This document shows, in pieces, positions 35,451 through 43,623 of a DNA stretch of 64,000 nt. Origin of the DNA: Shimia ponticola. Lineage in GTDB: Bacteria > Pseudomonadota > Alphaproteobacteria > Rhodobacterales > Rhodobacteraceae. The notes under the pieces are model-generated. The model ran no database searches, was not told the origin of the DNA, and saw only the letters and a program-made list of their open reading frames with translations. The translations under genes were made by a program, and so were the position numbers. The number at the start of each line of letters is the position of its first letter. Position 1 is the stretch's first letter. Location of the stretch: contig NZ_VCDK01000006.1 in the NCBI RefSeq assembly GCF_007995215.1, positions 558,001 to 622,000 of the forward strand, given 5' to 3'.

Positions 35451-35474
35451 GGCCTTACCCTATCGGGCGGGCAC

Positions 35475-35639
35475 TTAACCAAATCCTAACCAAGCCCCCC
35501 AGGGCCACAGCCGCCGCCACCAACGCGCGCGGCTCTCTGTGATCTCACACTCCACCTCACCGCCCGGTACCGGTCGCAGGCCTGCACGTTTCAGAACCTC
35601 ACGCTCCATACGGCGGTCCATTTGCGTGCGTTGGATCAC
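35475..35639 (-). CDS. Small basic protein of 54 residues, unknown
   Basis: A short frame with coding character: MDRRMEREVLKRAGLRPVPGG then EVECEITESRARWWRRLWPWG. I start it at the GTG at 35639, with GAGAGG eight bases upstream. The same frame stays open all the way back to the antitoxin's TGA (35679-35681), so the real start is uncertain and could be further upstream with an unusual codon. It sits 24 bp before the RAYT gene on the same strand. It does not look like a known toxin. Confidence 0.5.
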   Translation of the reverse strand: MIQRTQMDRRMEREVLKRAGLRPVPGGEVECEITESRARWWRRLWPWGAWLGFG

Positions 35640-35678
35640 CTCGGCGGCCTCTCGGTTCGTGTCGCAGCCCGTGCGGCC

Positions 35679-35912
35679 TCAGCGAAAGAAACCGGGCTCG
35701 CGCTTGCCGTCGATGATCGCGTCGATGTCCTCCTGGCTCCAGATGCGTTTGAGCATGTCCATCGAGACCAGCGCAGCCTCGGGACGTTCGTGGCGGGTCA
35801 GGACGATATAGGCGTCGGGGTGCTGGACGTGGCTGATCAGGTGACTGAGTTGATCGCGGGCCTGCGTCGTGGAAACGCGTTTGGGACGGGGGATGGTCAG
35901 CGTCATGGGCAT
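35679..35912 (-). CDS. Phd/YefM-family antitoxin, apparently orphan
   Basis: A 77-residue protein: VSTTQARDQLSHLISHVQHPDAYIVLTRHERPEAALVSMDMLKRI is the Phd/YefM DNA-binding antitoxin pattern. It is followed by an acidic, then basic tail (SQEDIDAIIDGKREPGFFR). I start at the ATG at 35912; 35906 is also possible, and the frame is open to 36026. No RelE, Doc, ParE or PIN-type toxin adjoins it, so the partner is lost or encoded elsewhere. Confidence 0.75.
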   Translation of the reverse strand: MPMTLTIPRPKRVSTTQARDQLSHLISHVQHPDAYIVLTRHERPEAALVSMDMLKRIWSQEDIDAIIDGKREPGFFR

Positions 35913-36085
35913 GTCCGTTTTGGGGAAACGGATGGGATATTTCGTGCAAAACGTACATTTTCCGTCAGTGCACCGCACGGCGTCTGTACAGAGAGCGCAC
36001 GTTCTCTCTCTTGGAGAACGGCGCAATATCGAGGCGTTATGCAGCCCTTTCCGGTCGGCTCGCGCGGTGCAATCGCCTCTCGCAA

Positions 36086-36496
36086 CTAAGCTGCCACTCC
36101 CAACCGATGCACAGAACTAAAGGGCCAATCCTCGGCCTGTTCTACCAGACGCCACGCGACCGGCTGCGCGTGGATGTCGGCCACGGTGCGGGGGATGTCT
36201 TCGGACATCACGGGCGCGACCCATGCGGGATGCAGGGCCACGGGTTGGGGGAGGTGGCGCATCAAGGTCTTGGTGAAGCGTTGCCAACGGGGCAAAGGCT
36301 CCACTGTTGCAGGAAGTTGCCAGACGGCGTGGATAGATTGAGGCAGGACGACCATAGCGCGTGTCGTCAGTGGTCCCTCGGTCGCCGTAGCGCGATAACA
36401 GTCGCGCAGAAGGGCGATGTGGTGCGTCAGGCTAAGGTCTGTGTCGCGCAGGTGGCTGGCAAAGCGCCATGTGCGGGGGCGGTCAATGGGTGTCAT
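36086..36496 (-). CDS. RAYT-family protein with lost catalytic residues
   Basis: A 136-residue homologue of the gene at 34935. VVLPQSIHAVWQLP aligns with VVLPDHLHAVWTLP, and the C-terminal 27 residues align without a gap. The first histidine of HUH is S54, the catalytic Tyr is D107 (DIHAQPV against YCAWNPV), and the Asn is Gln. It should be unable to cut DNA, but the frame is intact and the DNA-binding scaffold is kept. That fits either a decaying copy or a domesticated DNA- or REP-binding protein. Confidence 0.75.
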   Translation of the reverse strand: MTPIDRPRTWRFASHLRDTDLSLTHHIALLRDCYRATATEGPLTTRAMVVLPQSIHAVWQLPATVEPLPRWQRFTKTLMRHLPQPVALHPAWVAPVMSEDIPRTVADIHAQPVAWRLVEQAEDWPFSSVHRLGVAA

Positions 36497-36531
36497 ACAC
36501 GCAGAGTGGCGCGGTTATGGTTAATGACGGG

Positions 36532-37290
36532 TTACTGCGCCTGATCCAAAAAGACCCGAACAGCCGCCTCAAACTCCCGCGGTTTCTCGGCGTGCAGCCA
36601 GTGTCCCGCACCCGGAATCTTGGCAAACCGACTGTTCGGGAACAGCTCTCTGATCCTTGGGCGTGCCTCTGGAAGAACGTAGTCAGAGGTGGCGCCGGCG
36701 AGGAACAGAGCAGGTGCCTCGCAGCTGCCGGATATATCGGGAAATCCAATGATGTCAGGCATTTGTTCGGCGAGAATGTCGAGATTCAGTCGCCATGTGC
36801 GGGTCTTCACGTCAAGCGATTGGAGCAGGAAGGCGCGCGTCGTCGGGTCAGGTATCTGACTGACCAATGCAGCATCCGCGTCGCTGCGCTTTTCAATGCC
36901 GCTCAGGTCAAGCGCTTGCATCGCTTCGATCAGCGGCAGTTGCGTGTGCCCGTAGGCCACAGGCGCGATGTCGGCCACGATCAGCTTGCGGATCGGCGCG
37001 CCGTTCAGCGCGGCGACCATTGCCGCCTTGCCCCCCATGGAGTGTCCCAAAAGGTCGACGGTCCCGAAGCGGGCGATCACCTCTTGTAGGTCACCAGCCA
37101 GAGCGGCGTAGCTGTGATCCGGGTCCCAGAACGATCTTGCATGGTTGCGCATATCAACAGTGATGACGCGGCGGCTTTCGGCCAACCGTTTGGCGATGAC
37201 GCCCCAGTTGCGGCCAGAGCCAAAAAGCCCATGCGCGATGATCAGTGGCGTGCCGCCTGTGCCGAATTCCTGAAAGGCCAACATGCGCAT
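36532..37290 (-). CDS. Alpha/beta-hydrolase (YbfF-like esterase)
   Basis: A 252-residue hydrolase. The N-terminus has IIAHGLFGSGRNWGVIAKRLAE (oxyanion His-Gly), then DMRNHARSFW and the nucleophile elbow LLGHSMGGKAA. A late Asp (AGATSDYVLPE) and His (GAGHWLHAEKPREF) complete the triad. This set matches YbfF-type esterases; the natural ester is unknown. It is divergent from the gene at 37344. Confidence 0.9.
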   Translation of the reverse strand: MRMLAFQEFGTGGTPLIIAHGLFGSGRNWGVIAKRLAESRRVITVDMRNHARSFWDPDHSYAALAGDLQEVIARFGTVDLLGHSMGGKAAMVAALNGAPIRKLIVADIAPVAYGHTQLPLIEAMQALDLSGIEKRSDADAALVSQIPDPTTRAFLLQSLDVKTRTWRLNLDILAEQMPDIIGFPDISGSCEAPALFLAGATSDYVLPEARPRIRELFPNSRFAKIPGAGHWLHAEKPREFEAAVRVFLDQAQ

Positions 37291-37343
37291 GGGCTTAGCG
37301 GATCAGGGGTGACATCGCCAGAGCTTCGCGGCTAGATCAGGTC

Positions 37344-37712
37344 ATGGACCCGACCGAGCTTCAGAAAGAACTGACCAAATTGCAGGCGGAAATCGCTGAT
37401 CGCTACGGCATCAAGGGACGGACGCTGCGCGATCAGGTACGGAAATTGGGCCGCTGGTTGCCTCGTTATGAGCGCGGACAAGCGCGGGTGCTGGTCGAGG
37501 CCGAGACCGCTTTGCAGCATCCAAAGATGGCGATGTTGGTCCAGCCCAAGCCATTTCACCACGCCAAGACGGCATTGATGATGCATCTGGAAGGGATCGA
37601 CCCCGCCGAGCGGCGCAAGGGTATGATGCTCAGCATTGCTGCTACTATTTTGGTAAACGTGGTTTGCGCAATTGGTGTATTGGCGCTGCTCTGGTTTCTC
37701 GTGCAAGATTGA
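37344..37712 (+). CDS. Unknown protein with a C-terminal membrane segment
   Basis: A 122-residue protein. The N-terminal 90 residues are charged and helical (TELQKELTKLQAEIADRYGIKGRTLRDQVRKLGRWLPRYERGQA), then one hydrophobic segment (MLSIAATILVNVVCAIGVLALLWFLV) ends the chain. This gives a tail-anchored topology facing the cytoplasm. It looks like a conserved Rhodobacterales protein but I cannot name it. Confidence 0.72.
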   Translation: MDPTELQKELTKLQAEIADRYGIKGRTLRDQVRKLGRWLPRYERGQARVLVEAETALQHPKMAMLVQPKPFHHAKTALMMHLEGIDPAERRKGMMLSIAATILVNVVCAIGVLALLWFLVQD

Positions 37713-37866
37713 CCTGTGGGGCGCGTGTGATCCACGGCTTTTGAACTAAGGCCGGTCTTTCGGGAGTGCGTTGCCGATGATAGCCATGAGGTGTGGGGCC
37801 TGTGGCAAACGCAGCTGGATCGGCGACGATGGTCGCGATCGCAGGCAAAAGAGAGAGGGTGACCGG

Positions 37867-38409
37867 ATGAAGGGAGTGGTTTTTGTCGAACTGCTAAACA
37901 TGGCTGAGTCCGCATTTGGCGAAGACGCGGTTGATGAGGTTCTGGATTCAGCCGATCTTGAAAACGACGGGGCGTACACGGCGGTTGGGAACTATCCCTG
38001 CGCGGAACTTATGAAGATCGTTGAAGGGTTCAGCGAAAAATCCGGCGCCAGCCCAGAAGTGCTTCAACGCAAGTTTGGTCACTGGATGATGGAATTCTTT
38101 GAACGCGGGTATCCCGAATTCTTTGCTGGCAAGGAAAACGCGTTCGAAATGCTCAACGCGATCGAAGACGAAATCCACGTTGAAGTGCGCAAACTTTATC
38201 CGGATGCCGAGCTGCCGACGTTTCGCACCCGGCAGGTGAGCGACGCCCATCTTGAGATGATCTACAGTTCACCAAGGCCCCTAGCCGAATTCTGCCATGG
38301 CCTGATCGAAGCTTGTGTGGGCCACTTTGGCCAGACCGCCGAGATCACGGCGCAGCCGACGGTGGGCCGGTCCGACTCCATGACATTCCAGATCGCGCTG
38401 GCCGCGTAA
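37867..38409 (+). CDS. H-NOX heme nitric-oxide sensor
   Basis: A 180-residue H-NOX protein that binds heme and senses NO. The proximal histidine is H104 in EDEIHVEVRKLYPDAELPTF. The propionate-binding Y-S-x-R motif is Y133, S135, R137 in IYSSPRPLAEFCHGLI. The start MKGVVFVELLNMAE at 37867 is the family's normal N-terminus and has GAGGG upstream. It is followed after 10 bp by a hybrid kinase lacking its own sensor domain, the standard HnoX/HahK arrangement. Confidence 0.93.
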   Translation: MKGVVFVELLNMAESAFGEDAVDEVLDSADLENDGAYTAVGNYPCAELMKIVEGFSEKSGASPEVLQRKFGHWMMEFFERGYPEFFAGKENAFEMLNAIEDEIHVEVRKLYPDAELPTFRTRQVSDAHLEMIYSSPRPLAEFCHGLIEACVGHFGQTAEITAQPTVGRSDSMTFQIALAA

Positions 38410-38419
38410 CGGACGGCAG

Positions 38420-40156
38420 GTGGGTTCGGACGAAGACAAGGGCGTTTCGCGCCGCCGCTACAACCGGGCGGTTGCTGCGCGTGCAGAGGCTGAAAAGCTT
38501 CTCGATGAAAAGAGCCGTGCCTTGTTCGAGGCAAACGAAGCGCTGCGCGAACATCAATCCGCCCTAGAAGACACCGTGCGCGAACGAACCGCTGATCTTC
38601 AGGCCGCGCTGCAAAAAGCACAGATGGCTTCTGAGGTCCGGGCCCGGTTCATCGCAACGATGAGCCATGAAATCCGCACCCCGTTAGGGGGATTGATGGG
38701 GATCGTCGACCTTCTGCACATGGAAGAGAGCGATCCTAAGAAACAAGAACTTCTATCCTTTGCCAAGACGTCCGGCACCGCGTTGAAAACCATCGTGAAT
38801 GACGTGCTTGATTTCTCCAAAATGGAGGCGGGCGCGTTCCAATTCAAAACCGAACAGGTCGATATCAGGTCGCTGGCTACCGGCGTTGCAGCGCTTGCGC
38901 GGTATTCGGCGGATGAAACCGAGCGTGAGATAGAAGTCGAAATTGGCGATGATGTTCCGCAGCGGTTTTATGGCGATGCAACGCGCATCCGGCAGGTCAT
39001 CTCAAACTTGGTCAGCAACGCGGTTCGATATTCGACCGACGGTTTGATCTCGGTCAGGGCGCGGATGATCGAGGTGGATGATGCGCCGTGGCTGCGCGTT
39101 GAGGTCGAGGATTTTGGCGTCGGGATCGCCGCTGATAAGCGGGATGATCTCTTCAAGGACTTCTCGCAGGTGTCTAACGAATTGAGCGATCAGGCACAGG
39201 GAACGGGCCTTGGATTGGCCATCAGCCGCCGCATCATCGAAGGCGCGAACGGGCACATTGGGGTCGATAGTGAACTGGGTGTCGGTTCGACGTTTTGGTT
39301 CGAGATTCCGATTGAAGAGGTACCGCATGCGCCTTTGTCCGACCCAACGACGACGGCCGAAGTGGACAATGCAGAAGATATTGTCCGCGGCGCGCGGGTC
39401 CTCTTGGCAGAGGACAATACGATCAACCAGACCCTGCTCATGCGGTTCCTGAAGAAGATGGGCGTCGTCGCTACGCTGGCAGAGAACGGGCAGGTGGCCG
39501 TGGATCTGTTCAGGCCCGGTGCCTTTGACCTGATCTTGATGGATGTTGCGATGCCCGTGATGGACGGGCTTCAGGCGATCAGACATATCCGCGACGCGCA
39601 TCCGCCCGATCAGGTTCCGCCGATTTCACTACTGACCGCGCATGTGATGGAGACGGTTGCGGATGACGCGATTGCAGTCGGGGTGGAGCATGTCTTGAGC
39701 AAACCGATTGCGTTTGACGATCTGCGCCTTGGAATCGCGAGCCTGATGACAGGGCGGAAAGTGCATTCGCTGTCACTGTCCGCGCCGCAAGCAGGGTCCC
39801 ATGTGCCTGTCATGGACCTGATGTCAGAGGATATCAGTGCGGGATTGGCAGCCAGTCTGTCAGGTGCCGAGATCGAGGAATTGGCAGCGCAATTCGTCAC
39901 GGATGCCGAATCTCTTTGGGCGGATGTCATGAAACATTCGGATGATGCTGCCAGTCGTGGGAACTGCAAAGCGCCTGCCCATGCTTTGAAGGGCGCTGCA
40001 GGGTTGCTGGGCTTCGCCACGGTTTCGGAACATGCGGCGATGGTCGAGGAAAGCTGCGCGTTTCTGGACGCAGAGGATTTCGACGTGATCGGCGGAATGA
40101 TCGCAAGCGAACTGGACCGCATCCGTGCCACGCTTCCGAGCGGGGCCTCTGCGTAA
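38420..40156 (+). CDS. H-NOX-associated hybrid histidine kinase with receiver and HPt domains
   Basis: A 578-residue soluble kinase starting at GTG. A coiled coil (residues 10-70) leads to the H-box MSHEIRTPLGGLMG (H83). ATPase boxes are NLVSNAVRYS, VEDFGVGI and GTGLGLAISRR. The receiver starts at about residue 328 (VLLAEDNTINQTLL) with D375 in LMDVAMPVMDG. A C-terminal HPt domain has H521 in AHALKGAAGLLG. It has no sensor of its own and should take its signal from the H-NOX protein; the final regulator that receives phosphate from H521 is not in the window. Confidence 0.94.
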   Translation: MGSDEDKGVSRRRYNRAVAARAEAEKLLDEKSRALFEANEALREHQSALEDTVRERTADLQAALQKAQMASEVRARFIATMSHEIRTPLGGLMGIVDLLHMEESDPKKQELLSFAKTSGTALKTIVNDVLDFSKMEAGAFQFKTEQVDIRSLATGVAALARYSADETEREIEVEIGDDVPQRFYGDATRIRQVISNLVSNAVRYSTDGLISVRARMIEVDDAPWLRVEVEDFGVGIAADKRDDLFKDFSQVSNELSDQAQGTGLGLAISRRIIEGANGHIGVDSELGVGSTFWFEIPIEEVPHAPLSDPTTTAEVDNAEDIVRGARVLLAEDNTINQTLLMRFLKKMGVVATLAENGQVAVDLFRPGAFDLILMDVAMPVMDGLQAIRHIRDAHPPDQVPPISLLTAHVMETVADDAIAVGVEHVLSKPIAFDDLRLGIASLMTGRKVHSLSLSAPQAGSHVPVMDLMSEDISAGLAASLSGAEIEELAAQFVTDAESLWADVMKHSDDAASRGNCKAPAHALKGAAGLLGFATVSEHAAMVEESCAFLDAEDFDVIGGMIASELDRIRATLPSGASA

Positions 40157-40167
40157 TCTCCAAAAGA

Positions 40168-40194
40168 AAAGGCCGGGGAGGGACCCCGGCCTTT
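40168..40194. terminator. Bidirectional terminator between the kinase and glyA
   Basis: A perfect 11-bp stem with a five-base loop. On the minus (glyA) side it is followed by TTCTTTTG after the stem's own T's. Confidence 0.88.
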
Positions 40195-40219
40195 GGTATT
40201 CTCTCAGAACCAGCTTTGA

Positions 40220-41509
40220 TTAGGAATAAAGCGGGAAACGCGCGCACATTTCGGCGACTTCTGCTTTGACCTTTTCTTCGACAGCCGCGTTTCCTTCTTC
40301 ACCATTGGCGGCAAGGCCGTCGACGACTTCATTGATCCAGTCCGCGATTTGGCGGAACTCGGCCTCGCCAAAGCCACGGGTGGTGCCAGCCGGTGTCCCA
40401 AGACGGATGCCCGAGGTGACCATTGGTTTTTCCGGGTCAAACGGGACGCCGTTTTTGTTGCAGGTAATGTGGGCGCGGCCCAATGCTTTCTCGGTCGCGT
40501 TGCCCTTCACACCCTTGGGGCGCAGGTCGACAAGCATGACGTGAGTGTCGGTGCCGTTCGTGACCGTCGCCAAACCGCCTTTTTCCAGCTGATCGGCCAG
40601 TGCCTGAGCGTTCTTGATGACCTGTTTTTGGTAGGTTTTGAACGACGGTTGCAGAGCCTCACCGAACGCAACAGCCTTGGCTGCGATCACGTGCATCAGC
40701 GGTCCGCCCTGAATGCCAGGGAAGATGGCCGAGTTGACCTTTTTTGCGATCGCTTCGTTGTTGGTCAGGATCATGCCGCCGCGTGGTCCGCGTAGGGTTT
40801 TGTGCGTAGTTGTCGTTGCAACGTCGACGTGCGGGAACGGATCGGGATATTCACCTGCCGCGATCAGACCGGCAAAGTGTGCAACGTCCGCGAGCAACCA
40901 TGCGCCGACGCTGTCTGCGATTTCGCGGAACTTGGCGAAATCCAAATGGCGTGGGATGGCCGATCCGCCTGCGATGATCATCGCTGGCTTATGCTCTTGG
41001 GCCAGACGCGCGACCTCGTCATAGTCGATCAGGTTGGTGTCTTTTGACACGCCGTACTGGACCGCCTTGAACCATTTGCCGGATTGGTTAGGCGCCGCAC
41101 CGTGGGTCAAGTGACCGCCTGCATCCAATGACATGCCAAGGATGGTGTCGCCGGGTTTGATCAGTGCTTGAAAGACACCTTGGTTGGCCTGCGAGCCCGA
41201 GTTTGGCTGTACGTTGGCGTATTCCACGCCAAAGAGTTGCTTGGCACGCTCAATGGCCAGGTTTTCGGCGACATCGACATATTGGCATCCGCCGTAATAA
41301 CGGCGACCTGGATAGCCCTCGGCGTATTTGTTTGTCATGACCGAGCCCTGTGCGTCGAGCACGGCCTTGGACACGATGTTTTCCGACGCGATCAGTTCGA
41401 TCTCGTCGCGCTGACGGCCGAGTTCCTGATCAATGGCCGCAGCCAGTTCCGGGTCGGTATCAGCAACCGACTGGGTGAAAAACGCGGCTTCGCGATGGGG
41501 GGCATTCAT
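40220..41509 (-). CDS. glyA: Serine hydroxymethyltransferase
   Basis: A 429-residue PLP enzyme that interconverts serine and glycine and supplies one-carbon units on tetrahydrofolate. Seen are [36 protein letters not shown], the PLP lysine in [20 protein letters not shown], and [21 protein letters not shown] precedes the ATG. Monocistronic to judge by the terminator and the divergent gene upstream. Confidence 0.97.
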   Translation of the reverse strand: MNAPHREAAFFTQSVADTDPELAAAIDQELGRQRDEIELIASENIVSKAVLDAQGSVMTNKYAEGYPGRRYYGGCQYVDVAENLAIERAKQLFGVEYANVQPNSGSQANQGVFQALIKPGDTILGMSLDAGGHLTHGAAPNQSGKWFKAVQYGVSKDTNLIDYDEVARLAQEHKPAMIIAGGSAIPRHLDFAKFREIADSVGAWLLADVAHFAGLIAAGEYPDPFPHVDVATTTTHKTLRGPRGGMILTNNEAIAKKVNSAIFPGIQGGPLMHVIAAKAVAFGEALQPSFKTYQKQVIKNAQALADQLEKGGLATVTNGTDTHVMLVDLRPKGVKGNATEKALGRAHITCNKNGVPFDPEKPMVTSGIRLGTPAGTTRGFGEAEFRQIADWINEVVDGLAANGEEGNAAVEEKVKAEVAEMCARFPLYS

Positions 41510-41713
41510 GACGTGTCTCCTTTTGGAGGCTCTGTAAGGGACGTTTCCTATCGGAAATACTCAAAAATCGACTTCGGACAAGGCGATTCCGTCCAGATTG
41601 CAGAAAAGCGAGGGAATAAGTGTTCGCATCCGATCCTTGCCTTTCCTTTGGGCGCAGGCGATGACTTTGGGAAACAGGGGTGCAAACGGTCCCTCAGGGA
41701 AGGAAGCAAAGCC

Positions 41714-42481
41714 ATGGGCGGAAACCAGAAAATCGCGTTCGTGGCCAGCGATGCAGAGGTCGCGCAGAGCGCGCTGATCGCGTTTCAGGGGAGGTATCCA
41801 TCGGTTCCCTTGGAAGAGGCCGATGTCATCGTGGCACTGGGAGGTGATGGTTTCATGCTGGAGACGCTGCATGGGACAGAGCATCTGGATAAGCCGGTCT
41901 ATGGTCTCAATCGTGGCACCGTAGGATTTCTGATGAACGAGTATGGCGAAGATGACCTTATGTTTCGCCTTGCTGCCGCAGAGGAAGAGGTCATCAATCC
42001 GCTGAAAATGCGTGCAATCACCAAGGATGAGGTCGAGGTCGAACGGTTGGCCATCAACGAAGTTTCGCTGCTGCGTCAGGGGCCGCAAGCAGCCAAGTTG
42101 CGGATCTACGTAGATAACAAGCTGCGCCTGAGAGAGTTGTCTTGTGACGGCGCGCTGGTTGCTACACCCGCTGGCTCAACGGCCTACAACTATAGTGCGC
42201 ATGGGCCGATCCTGCCGATTGGGTCCGATGTTCTTGCGCTGACGGCTGTTGCCGCGTACCGGCCGCGTCGCTGGCGTGGGGCGCTTTTGCCGAAAGAGGC
42301 AACGGTCAGGATTGAGGTCATTAGCCCAGAGAAGCGTCCGGTGATGGCAGATGCTGATGGTCAGTCGGTTCGCGATGTAACGTCGGTTGAAATCACGTCA
42401 GACAGCAGTGTCGAACATCGCCTGCTCTTTGATCCTGGCCACGGATTGGAAGAGCGGCTGATTCAAGAGCAATTCGTGTGA
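41714..42481 (+). CDS. nadK: NAD kinase
   Basis: A 255-residue NAD kinase that makes NADP. The GGDG motif is in ADVIVALGGDGFMLETLHG, the NxxS-type site in RLAINEVSLLRQ, and the Gly-rich ATP region in SCDGALVATPAGSTAYNYSAHGPILP. The ATG at 41714 (AAGGAAG upstream) gives the family's N-terminus; the open frame continues far upstream only as antisense of glyA. It ends by overlapping the VOC gene by four bases. Confidence 0.96.
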   Translation: MGGNQKIAFVASDAEVAQSALIAFQGRYPSVPLEEADVIVALGGDGFMLETLHGTEHLDKPVYGLNRGTVGFLMNEYGEDDLMFRLAAAEEEVINPLKMRAITKDEVEVERLAINEVSLLRQGPQAAKLRIYVDNKLRLRELSCDGALVATPAGSTAYNYSAHGPILPIGSDVLALTAVAAYRPRRWRGALLPKEATVRIEVISPEKRPVMADADGQSVRDVTSVEITSDSSVEHRLLFDPGHGLEERLIQEQFV

Positions 42482-42870
42482 TCCCGGGCCTGCAAGGTAT
42501 CCATCACGTTGCAGTAATTTGCAGCGATTATGCACAATCCAAGGCTTTCTATACCGAAACACTTGGGCTGCAGATTATTCAGGAAACCTACCGAGACGCG
42601 CGGGATAGTTGGAAGCTGGATTTGGCACTGCCGGATGGTGGACAGATCGAGCTGTTTTCGTTCCCGGAGGCGCCGCAACGCCCATCGTACCCGGAGGCCC
42701 AGGGCCTGAGGCATCTCGCGTTTGCTGTGAACGATATCGAGAAAGCCGTATGCGACCTTACGGCGAAGGGAGTAGCTTTCGAACCCATACGTGTCGACGA
42801 ACTAACAGGCCGGCGATTTATGTTTTTCGCCGACCCCGATGATTTGCCGCTGGAACTATACGAAGCCTAG
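42478..42870 (+). CDS. VOC-family protein (YaeR/glyoxalase I-like)
   Basis: A 130-residue single VOC domain: GIHHVAVICSDYAQSKAFYTETLGLQII at the start, then KLDLALPDGGQIELFSFP, GLRHLAFAVNDIEKAV and DPDDLPLELYE. Potential metal ligands are H10, E57, H77 and E128, as in YaeR-type proteins. It starts at a GTG overlapping the nadK stop, so it is co-translated with nadK. Substrate unknown. Confidence 0.88.
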   Translation: MIPGLQGIHHVAVICSDYAQSKAFYTETLGLQIIQETYRDARDSWKLDLALPDGGQIELFSFPEAPQRPSYPEAQGLRHLAFAVNDIEKAVCDLTAKGVAFEPIRVDELTGRRFMFFADPDDLPLELYEA

Positions 42871-42882
42871 CGGACTGCTGGC

Positions 42883-43089
42883 TTACAGAAGCTCGATGTT
42901 GACTGCGCTTTCGCGACCGTCGCGGCCAGCTTCGACTTCGTAGCTGACTTTTTGGTTGTCGTTCAGACCTTCGAGACCCGAGCGCTGTACCGCGCGGATG
43001 TGGACAAATGCGTCCTTGCCGCCCTCATCTGGTGCGATGAAGCCATAGCCTTTTTCGGTGTTGAACCATTTGACGGTGCCGGTTGGCAT
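42883..43089 (-). CDS. Cold-shock protein, CspA family
   Basis: A 68-residue nucleic-acid chaperone. RNP1 is in WFNTEKGYGFIAPD, RNP2 in DAFVHIRAVQRSGL. GAGAACGGG precedes the ATG. It converges with the VOC gene after 12 bp and faces csbD across about 250 bp of regulatory DNA. Confidence 0.96.
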   Translation of the reverse strand: MPTGTVKWFNTEKGYGFIAPDEGGKDAFVHIRAVQRSGLEGLNDNQKVSYEVEAGRDGRESAVNIELL

Positions 43090-43201
43090 ATCCCGTTCTC
43101 CTTAAAATGTCCGGCTGCGGTATGCGCCGGTTCCTGTAGCGTCGGTGCAGATCGAGACCGGATCGCCAGATAGGAAAACGGGGGTCGATGTAGTGCGCAC
43201 G

Positions 43202-43226
43202 TCGTGCGACACAGGCCGTCGCACGA
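43202..43226. promoter_or_regulatory. Perfect palindrome between the cold-shock and csbD genes
   Basis: TCGTGCGAC and GTCGCACGA separated by seven bases, in the divergent promoter region. It is a candidate operator or an RNA hairpin in the cold-shock gene's leader. Confidence 0.45.
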
Positions 43227-43254
43227 TAGCGCTCACAAGTAAAGTGAAGATTTC

Positions 43255-43280
43255 GGAACCATTCGTCAGGTCATCCCGTT
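43255..43280 (+). promoter_or_regulatory. EcfG-type general-stress promoter of csbD
   Basis: GGAAC at 43255-43259, a 17-bp gap and CGTT at 43277-43280 match the alphaproteobacterial EcfG consensus (GGAAC-N16/17-CGTT). The csbD start is 57 bp further on. Confidence 0.7.
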
Positions 43281-43337
43281 GGCAATATGTGCGGCCATCG
43301 CCGCACTGAGCAGACATGGAACCGAAAGGAGGACACG

Positions 43338-43538
43338 ATGAATTGGGAACGTATCAAGGGCAACTGGAACGAGTGGACCGGCAAAGCGCGCCAGGAGTGG
43401 GGCGAATTGACGGAAGACGAACTGGAAAAAACCAAGGGCGAGCGCGATGAAGTGATCGGCCTGATCCAGCAGAAATACGGTGTGGCCAAAGACGAAGCCG
43501 AGAAGAAGGTCGATGCCTTCTTTGACAAGGCGGCGTAA
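43338..43538 (+). CDS. CsbD-family stress protein
   Basis: A 66-residue hydrophilic protein: MNWERIKGNWNEWTGKARQEWGELTEDEL, then KGERDEVIGLIQQKYGVAKDEAEKKVDAF, the CsbD pattern. AAAGGAGGA precedes the ATG at 43338. CsbD proteins accumulate under general stress; their action is unknown. The promoter motif upstream fits general-stress control. Confidence 0.93.
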   Translation: MNWERIKGNWNEWTGKARQEWGELTEDELEKTKGERDEVIGLIQQKYGVAKDEAEKKVDAFFDKAA

Positions 43539-43561
43539 ACGACCAGAGCCCCATAAACACT

Positions 43562-43594
43562 GCGGGCCGGAACCTATGTCAGGTTCCGGCCCGC
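43562..43594. terminator. Terminator hairpin between csbD and prpE
   Basis: A perfect 14-bp stem with a five-base loop, 23 bases after the csbD stop and 29 bases beyond the prpE stop. The T-run is short on either side. Confidence 0.8.
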
Positions 43595-43623
43595 GTGCGT
43601 TTGTGAAAGGGCGCAGGCCATGA

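Noticed and set aside
35599-35958. A 119-codon minus-strand frame over the antitoxin
   Set aside because: His/Pro/Arg-rich product in a different frame from the clear Phd-type antitoxin.
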